The position numbers and the translations under genes were made by a program. The notes under the pieces are model-generated. The model ran no database searches and was not told the origin of the DNA. It saw only the letters and a list, made by a program, of their open reading frames with translations. From contig CAISJA010000368.1 in assembly GCA_903885525.1 (NCBI GenBank), forward strand, positions 1 through 5,204: a DNA stretch of 5,204 nucleotides, given 5' to 3'. Positions 1 to 5,204 of the stretch are shown here, one piece after another (position 1 is the stretch's first letter; every line of letters begins with the position of its first letter). Source of the stretch: an uncultured Opitutaceae bacterium (GTDB taxonomy: Bacteria; Verrucomicrobiota; Verrucomicrobiia; Opitutales; Opitutaceae).

Positions 1-1063
1 CCGAGACTGCCGCCGGCGGCAGTCCGGTGGCGGTGGCGAGCGCGTCCAGGCCCAGCTGCGCCCCACCCTGCAGGGCACCAGCCACCAGCTTCTCCGCCCC
101 GGTCAGCTCTGCCTGCAACTGCTCCAGCACGCCGGGCTCGCCCGCGGGAGCGGGAATGGCCGCGGGACGCAGCCCGCCGAGGTAGCTGAGTTCGCTGAGG
201 ATATCGTCAACACTGGTGAGCAGCGTGGCACCGTCGCGAATGAGTTGGTGGCAGCCGGCGCTGCTCGGCTGGTCGATCCGCCCGGGCACGGCGTAGAGCA
301 GCCGGCCTTGTTCGCCGGCGAAACGCGCGGTGATCATGGCGCCGCCCGACACGTCGCTCTCCACCACCACGACGGCCTCGCTCATGCCGGAGACAATGCG
401 GTTGCGCATGGCGAAGCTCTGCCGGTCCGCCTTCCGGCCAAAGGGAAACTCGCTCACCACGGCGCCGGTCTCGGCAATACGCCGGTAGAGGCCCAGATTT
501 TCGGAGGGGTAGATGATGTCGAGGCCGGTGCCGAGGACCGCGGCGGTGCGTCCCCCGACCGAGAGCGCACCTTCATGTGCGGCGGTGTCGATCCCGCGCG
601 CGAGCCCGCTCACGACGCAGAAGCCCAGCCGGGCCAGCTCGGCACCGAGCTTTTTTGCGACCGACTGTCCGTAGAGGGTAGTCCGCCGGCTGCCGACGAT
701 GGCGACACACGGCTGGTCGAAAAGGCAGCCGCCCTTCCGATAGAGCCCGATGGGGGGATCATGAATTTCCTTCAACCGCGGCGGATAGGCCTCGTCGCCG
801 GCCGTCAGGAACACCGCGCCGGTCTGCGCCATGCGCTCCTCCTCGCGCGCGAGATCGAAATGCCGGGGCCACGCGGTGACGGCGGCGCTGGTTTCCGGAC
901 CGATGCCCCGCACGCCCTCCAAATCGCGCCGGGAGGCGGCCAGAATGCGGCAGGGATCGCCGCCGAACCGTTCCAGCAGGCGGTGGAGCGAGATGGGGCC
1001 GATGTTGGGCAGGTCGTTCAGAATCATGAACGCCTGCCGGGCGGTAAGCTCAGGGGATGGCAT
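1..1063 (-). CDS. dprA: DprA/Smf DNA-processing protein, 3' end cut by window edge
   Basis: DprA binds incoming single-stranded DNA in the cytoplasm and loads RecA on it during natural transformation. The reading frame is open from an ATG at 1063 to the left edge, giving 354 residues with no stop. Residues about 10-65 form a helix-hairpin-helix-like N-terminal region (LPNIGP, VRGIG). The Rossmann-fold core follows with the family's signature order: VAIVGSRRTTLYG (120-132), VSGLARGID (151-159), GGRTAAVLGTG (170-180) with YPSEN (185-189), SEFPFG (204-209), MRNRIVSGMS (219-228), GGAMITARFA (240-249), YAVPG (257-261) and GCHQLIRDGA (270-279). Residues from about 309 look like the start of the C-terminal winged-helix domain. 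The start overlaps the end of nnr by 14 bases, and no Shine-Dalgarno sequence is visible before it, so coupled translation is likely. Its presence hints at competence but does not prove it, because DprA is widespread in non-competent bacteria. Confidence 0.96.
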   Translation of the reverse strand, partial: MPSPELTARQAFMILNDLPNIGPISLHRLLERFGGDPCRILAASRRDLEGVRGIGPETSAAVTAWPRHFDLAREEERMAQTGAVFLTAGDEAYPPRLKEIHDPPIGLYRKGGCLFDQPCVAIVGSRRTTLYGQSVAKKLGAELARLGFCVVSGLARGIDTAAHEGALSVGGRTAAVLGTGLDIIYPSENLGLYRRIAETGAVVSEFPFGRKADRQSFAMRNRIVSGMSEAVVVVESDVSGGAMITARFAGEQGRLLYAVPGRIDQPSSAGCHQLIRDGATLLTSVDDILSELSYLGGLRPAAIPAPAGEPGVLEQLQAELTGAEKLVAGALQGGAQLGLDALATATGLPPAAVS

Positions 1064-2723
1064 GGTCGGCGCGATGCAGGGCTGGCTGGAGATAGTCGAG
1101 GATCTGCGTCGTCTGCACCGCCACCTGGCCCTTGTCGCGGGCAAGCAAATCCGCCGCGAGGCCATGCCACACCACCCCGCGGCTGGCGGCGAGCAGCAAA
1201 TCGTCCGGTGCCTGAGCCAGCAGCCCGCCGATCAGGCCGGCGAGCAGGTCGCCGCTGCCGCCGCGCGCGAGCACCGGGCCGCCGAAGAGGCTGCAATAGG
1301 CAACCGGGCCGGGCCCCGCCTCACCGGCGTGAAGTGCTTCGATCCGGGTGGGCGCACCCTTGAACACCACGACCCGTTCGTGGCCGGGCCCCGGAAGACC
1401 TGTGCCCCGGCCTTCCGGCGGAGCCGACCCGCCCGAGCCCGTCGCCCCGCCCCAGGTCCCGGCCCCGGCGGCGGCGGGCGGCTGGAGACCGGGCCGACCG
1501 CCGAGCCGGGCCGCCTCGCCCGCGTGCGGAGTAAGGATCAGCCGCCGTCCGGCGGCAGCCGCCAGAATCTCCGGGCGCAGGGCATCGGCGTCGAGCAGCA
1601 GCGGGAGACCGTCCGGGCGGACCAATTCGCGGATGGCCGCGAGGGTTTCGGCCTCGGTGCCGAGGCCGGGACCGATGACGAGGGCGGTGGCCCGCGGCGT
1701 TTTCTCCCTGAGCAGCGGGAGCAGCGCCGCCGCGATCCCGCCTCCGGCGGTTTCCGGGACGCCGACCCACATGGCTTCGGGGAGGCAGGCGGCATACTCC
1801 GGCACGAGCGAAGCCGGCACGAATGCGGTGAGCAGCCCGACCCCGCTGCGCAAGGCCGCCTGCACGGTCAGCAACACGGCACCCGGATAACTGCGTGAGC
1901 CGCCGACCACCAGCAGATGGCCATAGGTGCGCTTGTCTGTCTGCGCCGGACGGAGCCGGGCAAGCGGAGCGAGGATGGAGGGGAGAAGGACGCGGGCCGG
2001 AGCGGCGGCGTCCATGCGCCTCGCCTCGTCCGCGTGGAGGGTCCGGCTGGTCGGAGCAAAAAAATCCAGGTCCAGGTACCGCCCGCGGCCGACAAAAGCA
2101 GCGTTGGCCTGGTCCACCACCGGCGTTTTCACGATGCCGGTGGCATAAGTGAAATCGGCGCGGAAGACCGTTCCCGCCGTGGTCTCCCCCAGCCCGCTCG
2201 GCAGATCGACCGCCGCGCGCAGGCGGAGGCGCGGATGACTGTTCACCCAGGCGAGGAGTTCCGCCGTTGCTTTATCCAGGGGCGGGCGAAATTGAAAACC
2301 GAAGACTCCATCGAGGCAGAGATCGTAGCCAGCAAGGTCCTTTTGCAGACCGGCGAGAGCGGGCTCCCGCACCTGGCCACCGGCGCTTTCGCGCAGCGCG
2401 AGCAGCGCCCGACGCGCCAGCGGGCGCAGCGGTCCCTCGCCGAAGGCCAGCACGAGGTCGGCCCGGGCCGGCGGGTGCGCGGCCAGCAGGGATTGGGCGG
2501 CGAGCAGGGCATCGCCGCCGTTGTGGCCCTTGCCGGCCAGCACGAGCAGGCGGGCATCAGCGGGCAGCCCGCCAATTTCGCGGAAGTCCTCCGTCACGGC
2601 CCGGGCCAGCGCCGCGCCGGCGCGCTGGAGGGCGGCCCACTCGGCCGCCTCGTCGCGGAGGAGCCAACCCTCCCACACCCTGGCCTCGGCGCAGGTGAGG
2701 ACCGGATGCGAGTCGGTGAGCAT
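1050..2723 (-). CDS. nnr: Bifunctional NAD(P)H-hydrate epimerase / ADP(ATP)-dependent dehydratase (NnrE-NnrD fusion)
   Basis: This is a cytoplasmic metabolite-repair enzyme. The epimerase half interconverts R and S NAD(P)HX, and the dehydratase half restores NAD(P)H using a nucleotide. The 557 residues match the usual fused YjeF architecture, although the whole is somewhat longer. The NnrE half spans about 1-222: QRAG (33-36), GKGHNGGDA (64-72; the family usually has Asn where His67 stands), LDGVFG (137-142) and AVDLPSGL (171-178). The NnrD half spans about 245-557: YGHLLVVGGS (267-276), YPGA (279-282), GPGLG (351-355), LDADAL (377-382), LTPHAGE (397-403), VVVFKGAPT (451-459) and ARGGSGDLLAG (486-496), the nucleotide-binding end. 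Residues 410-450 are an unusual Gly/Pro/Ala-rich stretch. I chose the ATG at 2723 because NnrE homologues begin shortly before a segment like VLTCAEAR. An in-frame TTG at 2879 would add 52 residues without family resemblance. The gene lies downstream of acpS and overlaps dprA. Confidence 0.95.
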   Translation of the reverse strand: MLTDSHPVLTCAEARVWEGWLLRDEAAEWAALQRAGAALARAVTEDFREIGGLPADARLLVLAGKGHNGGDALLAAQSLLAAHPPARADLVLAFGEGPLRPLARRALLALRESAGGQVREPALAGLQKDLAGYDLCLDGVFGFQFRPPLDKATAELLAWVNSHPRLRLRAAVDLPSGLGETTAGTVFRADFTYATGIVKTPVVDQANAAFVGRGRYLDLDFFAPTSRTLHADEARRMDAAAPARVLLPSILAPLARLRPAQTDKRTYGHLLVVGGSRSYPGAVLLTVQAALRSGVGLLTAFVPASLVPEYAACLPEAMWVGVPETAGGGIAAALLPLLREKTPRATALVIGPGLGTEAETLAAIRELVRPDGLPLLLDADALRPEILAAAAGRRLILTPHAGEAARLGGRPGLQPPAAAGAGTWGGATGSGGSAPPEGRGTGLPGPGHERVVVFKGAPTRIEALHAGEAGPGPVAYCSLFGGPVLARGGSGDLLAGLIGGLLAQAPDDLLLAASRGVVWHGLAADLLARDKGQVAVQTTQILDYLQPALHRADHAIP

Positions 2724-2732
2724 GGGGGGCAG

Positions 2733-2761
2733 TTTATCCGACAAGTCTGGCGCAGCAAGAC
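2733..2761 (-). promoter_or_regulatory. Candidate nnr-dprA promoter, near-leaderless
   Basis: On the minus strand GATAAA (2733-2738) is the only AT-rich hexamer close to the nnr start and resembles a sigma-70 -10 box in this GC-rich setting. A 17-base spacer leads to GTCTTG (2756-2761), a poor -35; TTGCTG (2753-2758) is better but only 14 bases away. Twelve bases separate the -10 box from the ATG, so a transcript starting here would have a leader of only a few bases. That would fit the lack of a Shine-Dalgarno. Confidence 0.25.
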
Positions 2762-2787
2762 TTCGGCAAGCGAAAGCCGGCCGAAGT
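2760..2787. repeat. Perfect 8-bp inverted repeat upstream of nnr
   Basis: Arms ACTTCGGC (2760-2767) and GCCGAAGT (2780-2787) are exact reverse complements around a 12-base loop. An alternative shorter pairing, CGGC/GCCG, uses part of the loop. No T-run follows on either strand, so it is not a classical terminator. It sits 36 bases upstream of the nnr start, at or just above the -35 position of the candidate promoter. That position would suit an operator or an mRNA hairpin. Confidence 0.5.
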
Positions 2788-2877
2788 GGACCGGGCCGGC
2801 GGAAGCGGTCGAGCCTGCTCGCGCACGCCCCGGGCGGAGACCCGGTCCATCCTGCTGCCACCGGCGTAAGCTCCGAC

Positions 2878-2906
2878 AAAAAATCCTCGGCCGGTTTTGG
2901 GCTAGG
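2878..2906 (-). terminator. Weak terminator-like hairpin at the end of acpS
   Basis: On the minus strand CCT-A-GCC (overlapping the acpS TAG stop) can pair with GGC-CG-AGG across a 7-base loop, with a small internal loop. A single A and six T follow (2878-2883). The stem is short and imperfect, so it may attenuate rather than stop transcription into nnr. It could equally be coincidence. Confidence 0.3.
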
Positions 2907-3312
2907 CGTTTTTCACCAGCGCGGCTACGGCCAGCGCCTGGGCGTCGGTGTGGGAGAGACTGAGCCAGACCTGGGTGGCACCGACCTGCTCGAGGAGCGC
3001 CTGGCCCTTGGCATCAAGGCGGACCAGCGGCTCCTTGCGCGCCCCGTGGTAGACGGAAATCGAGGTCCAGTCGAGGTAGGGGCCGATGCCAGTGGTGAAG
3101 CACTTCGAGACGGCCTCCTTGGCGGCCCAGCGGGCGGCGTAGTGCTTGTGCGGTTGGCCGTGAGCGGCGCAATAGGCGCGCTCCTCGTTGGTGAACACCC
3201 GCTGGAGAAAGCGTTCGCCGTGTTTTTCCAGCACCTTGCGGATGCGCTCGGTCTCGACCAGATCGCAGCCCAGGCCGATGAGGACGCCGCCGGGTGGAAG
3301 GGAGAGATTCAT
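2902..3312 (-). CDS. acpS: Holo-[acyl-carrier-protein] synthase (AcpS-type phosphopantetheinyl transferase)
   Basis: AcpS transfers 4'-phosphopantetheine from coenzyme A to the conserved serine of acyl carrier protein, switching on fatty-acid synthesis in the cytoplasm. The 136-residue length fits the small trimeric AcpS group. The first Mg-binding motif is IGLGCDLVETERI (12-24) with Asp17. The second is YAARWAAKEAVSK (58-70) with Glu66. FTNEERAYC (40-48) and the late SLSHTDAQALA (118-128) are also typical. The ATG at 3312 is used; the conserved motif begins only 11 residues later, so there is little room for another start. No Shine-Dalgarno sequence precedes it, and the upstream bases are C-rich. 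The gene follows pdxJ after an 87-base gap, the same pairing as in Escherichia coli and many other bacteria, which suggests co-transcription. Confidence 0.97.
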   Translation of the reverse strand: MNLSLPPGGVLIGLGCDLVETERIRKVLEKHGERFLQRVFTNEERAYCAAHGQPHKHYAARWAAKEAVSKCFTTGIGPYLDWTSISVYHGARKEPLVRLDAKGQALLEQVGATQVWLSLSHTDAQALAVAALVKNA

Positions 3313-3399
3313 GGGGAAGCGGGGGGTGGTCGCAAGGTAGGCGCAGAATAAATCGAACCGGGATGCTCGCCAGTCAGCACTCGTTGCCCGCCACGGCCG

Positions 3400-4143
3400 T
3401 TACGGGTTCATCCGGGACTTCATTTCCCGGACGGCCTCGGGGAGGCCGGTGAAGAGGGCGCGGCTGAGGATGCTGTGGCCGATGTTCAGCTCGTGGAGAT
3501 GCGGGATGGTGCGGACCTCGGGGATGTTGATGTAGTTGATGCCGTGGCCGGCGTTGACGATGAGGCCCAGGGCCTGGGCCTGGGCGGCGCCGAGGGTGAG
3601 GCGCTTGAGCTCCGCCGCCCGGTCCGGGCCGGGGCGGGCGTTGGCGTAGGCTCCCGTGTGCAGTTCGATCCAGGGTGCCTGCAGCTTGGCCGCCAGGGCG
3701 ATCTGGTGCTCGTCGGCATCAATGAAAAGGCTGGTTTTGATCCCGGCGGCATTCATGGCGTCGGTGACGCGCGCGACCTTGTCGCGGTGTTTGACCACAT
3801 CGAGACCGCCCTCGGTGGTGATCTCCTCGCGGCTCTCGGGCACCAGGCAGACGGACTCCGGCCCCACGTCCATGGCGAAACCGGTCATGGCCGGGGTGCA
3901 GGCCATTTCCAGATTGAGGCGGGTGCCGAGGCATTCGCGCAGGCGGAGGACATCGCGGTCCTGGATGTGGCGGCGGTCCTCGCGGAGGTGGACGGTGATG
4001 CCGTCGGCGCCGGCCTGCTCGCAGAGGAGGGCGAGGGCGACCGGATCCGGCTCGATGTTGCCGCCCACGGTAGTGCCAGCCTGCCGGTAGCGGGCCTGCC
4101 GCAAGGTGGCGGCGTGGTCGATGTTGACACCGAGGAGGAGCAT
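3400..4143 (-). CDS. pdxJ: Pyridoxine 5'-phosphate synthase PdxJ
   Basis: PdxJ condenses 1-deoxyxylulose 5-phosphate with 3-amino-2-oxopropyl phosphate to give pyridoxine 5'-phosphate, the ring-closing step of the DXP-dependent vitamin B6 pathway. The 247 residues form the expected TIM-barrel length. The motifs appear in order: LLLGVNIDHAATLR (2-15), ADGITVHLREDRRHI (46-60), NLEMA (77-81), CLVPE (99-103), TTEGGLDV (109-116), SLFIDAD (138-144), ELHTGAYA (160-167), VNAGHGINY (196-204) and ELNIGHSI (218-225). By comparison with the E. coli enzyme, His52, Glu79 and His200 take the places of catalytic His45, Glu72 and His193. Between ATLR and EPDPV there are about nine more residues than in E. coli. 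The ATG at 4143 places the first strand directly at the N-terminus, as in the family. The upstream bases are almost pure pyrimidine with no Shine-Dalgarno. It is probably the first gene of a pdxJ-acpS unit. Confidence 0.98.
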   Translation of the reverse strand: MLLLGVNIDHAATLRQARYRQAGTTVGGNIEPDPVALALLCEQAGADGITVHLREDRRHIQDRDVLRLRECLGTRLNLEMACTPAMTGFAMDVGPESVCLVPESREEITTEGGLDVVKHRDKVARVTDAMNAAGIKTSLFIDADEHQIALAAKLQAPWIELHTGAYANARPGPDRAAELKRLTLGAAQAQALGLIVNAGHGINYINIPEVRTIPHLHELNIGHSILSRALFTGLPEAVREMKSRMNP

Positions 4144-4238
4144 GGAGGGAGAGAAAGACAGAAATTGGGGAGGCAGGAAACCAGGAAAAAGCCGGGCGGC
4201 ATGGATTCTTTTTGCCCTGAGGGCGGGAGTGCCAAAGT
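4144..4238. promoter_or_regulatory. Divergent intergenic spacer between pdxJ and the VC0807-family gene
   Basis: These 95 bases must carry start signals for both outward genes unless transcription enters from elsewhere. On the minus strand a weak pair, TTGGCA (4231-4236) and AAGAAT (4206-4211), is spaced by 19 bases, so it is only a tentative pdxJ promoter. A perfect short palindrome, GCCCT-G-AGGGC (4214-4224), lies between these two boxes and could be an operator or chance in GC-rich DNA. On the plus strand GGGAG (4225-4229) sits nine bases before the GTG start. I see no convincing plus-strand -10/-35 pair. Confidence 0.35.
4225..4229 (+). promoter_or_regulatory. Ribosome binding site candidate for the VC0807-family gene
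   Basis: GGGAG ends nine bases before the GTG at 4239, a usable Shine-Dalgarno spacing, and favours that start. The competing ATG at 4248 has GAGG only three bases upstream, which is too close to be ideal. This is the only clear purine-rich binding site before any start in the window. Confidence 0.45.
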
Positions 4239-5057
4239 GTGAGGCCGATGCGCGCCCCCACCTCCAAGCCGAAGCCCGAGAACCTGCTGGTCAACCTCGT
4301 CTGCAACGTCGCCCTCCCCACCGCCATCCTGAGCTGGGGCAGCGGGGCGAGGGCCCTCGGGCCGAAAGGGGGGCTGCTGGTGGCCCTCGCCTTCCCCATC
4401 GGCTACGGCATCCACGACTTCGTCCGGCGAAGGCGGTTCAATTTTATTTCCTTCATCGGCTTCGTCAGCGTGCTGGTCTCGGGCGGTTTCGGGCTGCTGC
4501 AGCTGGACGGATTCTGGTTTGCGGTGAAGGACGGAGCGCTGCCCGCCCTGATCGGCGTCGCCGTGCTGGCGTCGATGCGCGCGAAGGAGCCACTCGTCCA
4601 TGAGATGCTCTACAATCCGCAGGTGATCGACGTGGAGCGGGTGGAGGCGGCCCTGGCCGCCCGCGACGCCCAGGGCGCCTTTGCGCGGCTGATGGACACG
4701 GCCGGCCTCCTGATCGCCGCGGCGCTGCTGGTCAGCGCGGGGCTGAACTATTTCTTTGCCCGCCTCATCATCCGCAGCCCGGCCGGGACCGAGGCCTTCA
4801 ACGCGGAGCTTGCCAAGATGCATTGGGTGAGCCTGCTCGGGCTGTCGCTGCCGAGCATGGGGATGATGATGTATGCGCTGTGGCGGATGCTGAAGGGGCT
4901 GCAGGCGCTGACCGGCCTGACGCTCGACCAAATCCTGCACCAAGCCGGCGCGGCCCCGGCGGCGGTGGTTCTGGCGGGGGCGGCCTCCACCCCGACGGTG
5001 GAGCCGGGGCCGGCGGCGGCCGAGACGATGGTGCCACCGGAGCAGGGGAAAAATTGA
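4239..5057 (+). CDS. VC0807-family integral membrane protein, function unknown
   Basis: This is a polytopic inner-membrane protein of 272 residues that I recognise as the uncharacterised VC0807 family. No reaction is known to me. Hydrophobic segments fall at about 16-33, 44-62, 68-89, 98-112, 156-178 and 197-215, giving roughly six membrane spans. Family-like landmarks are LVNLVCNVALP (17-27), ALAFPIGYGIHDF (49-61), an RRRR cluster (63-66) before FNFIS, VSGGFGL (80-86), KEPLV (116-120), PAGTEAFNAEL (181-191) with KMHW (193-196), and LTGLTLDQIL (224-233). A soluble stretch of about 40 residues (115-155) lies between spans four and five. The tail from about 236 is rich in Ala, Pro and Val and looks unstructured. 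The start could be the GTG at 4239 (used here, with GGGAG upstream) or the ATG at 4248, which removes three residues. The gene is divergent from pdxJ and convergent with gltA, so it is probably transcribed alone. Confidence 0.85.
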   Translation: MRPMRAPTSKPKPENLLVNLVCNVALPTAILSWGSGARALGPKGGLLVALAFPIGYGIHDFVRRRRFNFISFIGFVSVLVSGGFGLLQLDGFWFAVKDGALPALIGVAVLASMRAKEPLVHEMLYNPQVIDVERVEAALAARDAQGAFARLMDTAGLLIAAALLVSAGLNYFFARLIIRSPAGTEAFNAELAKMHWVSLLGLSLPSMGMMMYALWRMLKGLQALTGLTLDQILHQAGAAPAAVVLAGAASTPTVEPGPAAAETMVPPEQGKN

Positions 5058-5074
5058 CGCGGCTCTGGGCCGCG
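5049..5074 (-). terminator. Probable rho-independent terminator of gltA
   Basis: Read on the minus strand, 13 bases after the gltA stop there is a perfect 6-bp GC stem, CGCGGC/GCCGCG, with a 5-base loop (5058-5074). Four bases later comes a run of five T (5049-5053). The T-run falls inside the last codons of the converging membrane-protein gene. On the plus strand the same hairpin is followed by G residues, so it should work mainly for gltA. Confidence 0.5.
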
Positions 5075-5087
5075 GGGGGACTGCGGA

Positions 5088-5204
5088 TCAGCGTCGGGAG
5101 ATCGGCAGGTATTCGCGGCGGGCGGCGCCGGTGTAGATCTGCCGGGGGCGGTAGATCCGGCCCTTCGGGTTCGACGCCACCTCGCGCCAGTTGGCGATCC
5201 AGCC
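5088..5204 (-). CDS. gltA: Citrate synthase, C-terminal 38 residues only
   Basis: Only the end of the gene is in the window; it is open to the right edge and stops with TGA at 5088. The 38 residues begin GWIANWREV and contain IYRPRQIYTGAARREYLPI. This is the characteristic tail of hexameric-type citrate synthases, where an RPRQ-x-YTG segment follows the last large-domain helix. Citrate synthase condenses oxaloacetate and acetyl-CoA at the entry to the TCA cycle. The RPRQ motif favours GltA over the methylcitrate synthase paralogue PrpC, but the fragment is too short to be certain. It converges on the membrane-protein gene with 30 bases between the stop codons. Confidence 0.88.
   Translation of the reverse strand, partial: GWIANWREVASNPKGRIYRPRQIYTGAARREYLPISRR

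Noticed and set aside
1391..1418. 7-bp inverted repeat with 14-base loop as a regulatory hairpin or terminator
   Set aside because: It is inside the nnr coding region with no T-run and is likely a by-product of low-complexity GC-rich sequence.
1374..1496. Pair of compensating frameshifts in nnr
   Set aside because: I translated the other two minus frames across this stretch and neither restores a recognisable NnrD helix. The main frame is open throughout, so I treat it as a real linker pending read-level checks.
245..1898. Long plus-strand open frames (245-1363 and 831-1898) opposite dprA and nnr
   Set aside because: They lie antisense to genes with full sets of conserved motifs. They are Arg/Gly/Ala-rich with no recognisable domain, as expected from GC-rich codon-position bias.
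2724..2879. Upstream TTG start at 2879 extending nnr by 52 residues
   Set aside because: The extension has no similarity to NnrE proteins, is Pro/Arg-rich, and covers the inverted repeat and putative promoter. The ATG at 2723 matches the family's N-terminus.
1917..3351. Plus-strand open frames 1917-2963 and 2521-3351 opposite nnr and acpS
   Set aside because: They are shadow frames of the real minus-strand genes; low-complexity composition, no family resemblance.
3313..3399. Independent acpS promoter in the pdxJ-acpS gap
   Set aside because: There is an AT-rich patch (GATTTATTCT on the minus strand), but no acceptable -35 at a normal distance. It is too weak to list.
3475..4943. Plus-strand frame 3475-4242 opposite pdxJ and minus-strand frame 3885-4943 opposite the membrane protein
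   Set aside because: Both are mirror images of clear genes. The second crosses two real genes and a regulatory spacer.
1..5204. tRNA, rRNA, CRISPR array, insertion sequence or riboswitch
   Set aside because: No cloverleaf-like segment, spaced direct repeats, transposase motifs or terminal repeats were seen, and there is almost no non-coding space to hold them.

Overview
The window is very GC-rich, bacterial, chromosomal-looking DNA, densely packed with housekeeping genes. I see no mobile element, RNA gene or CRISPR array. Five of the six genes lie on the minus strand; one lies on the plus strand. The gene order, the GC bias and the style of the citrate synthase C-terminus suggest Verrucomicrobiota, perhaps an Opitutaceae relative. 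That assignment is an inference from memory of the group, not a computed placement.

Layout from right to left, in the direction of minus-strand transcription. The last 38 codons of a citrate synthase (gltA) enter at 5204 and stop at 5088, followed by a GC hairpin and T-run that looks like its terminator. Converging on it from the plus strand is a VC0807-family integral membrane protein (4239-5057) of unknown function. A 95-base divergent spacer separates that gene from pdxJ (4143-3400). Then come acpS (3312-2902), a fused NAD(P)H-hydrate epimerase/dehydratase nnr (2723-1050) and the start of dprA (1063 to the left edge, with at least 354 codons visible).

The minus-strand block links small cofactor-housekeeping steps: pyridoxal phosphate ring synthesis (PdxJ), carrier-protein activation with phosphopantetheine (AcpS) and repair of damaged NAD(P)H (Nnr). 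It ends in the DNA-uptake/recombination loader DprA. nnr and dprA overlap by 14 bases and are probably translationally coupled. The 178-base acpS-nnr gap holds a possible weak terminator, an inverted repeat and a possible promoter, so nnr-dprA may form its own transcription unit.

Nothing here amounts to a previously undescribed system. The most unusual points are a 41-residue Gly/Pro/Ala-rich stretch where NnrD normally has a helical segment, and the absence of Shine-Dalgarno sequences before all four visible minus-strand starts. Three of those starts are preceded by C/pyrimidine-rich tracts instead.
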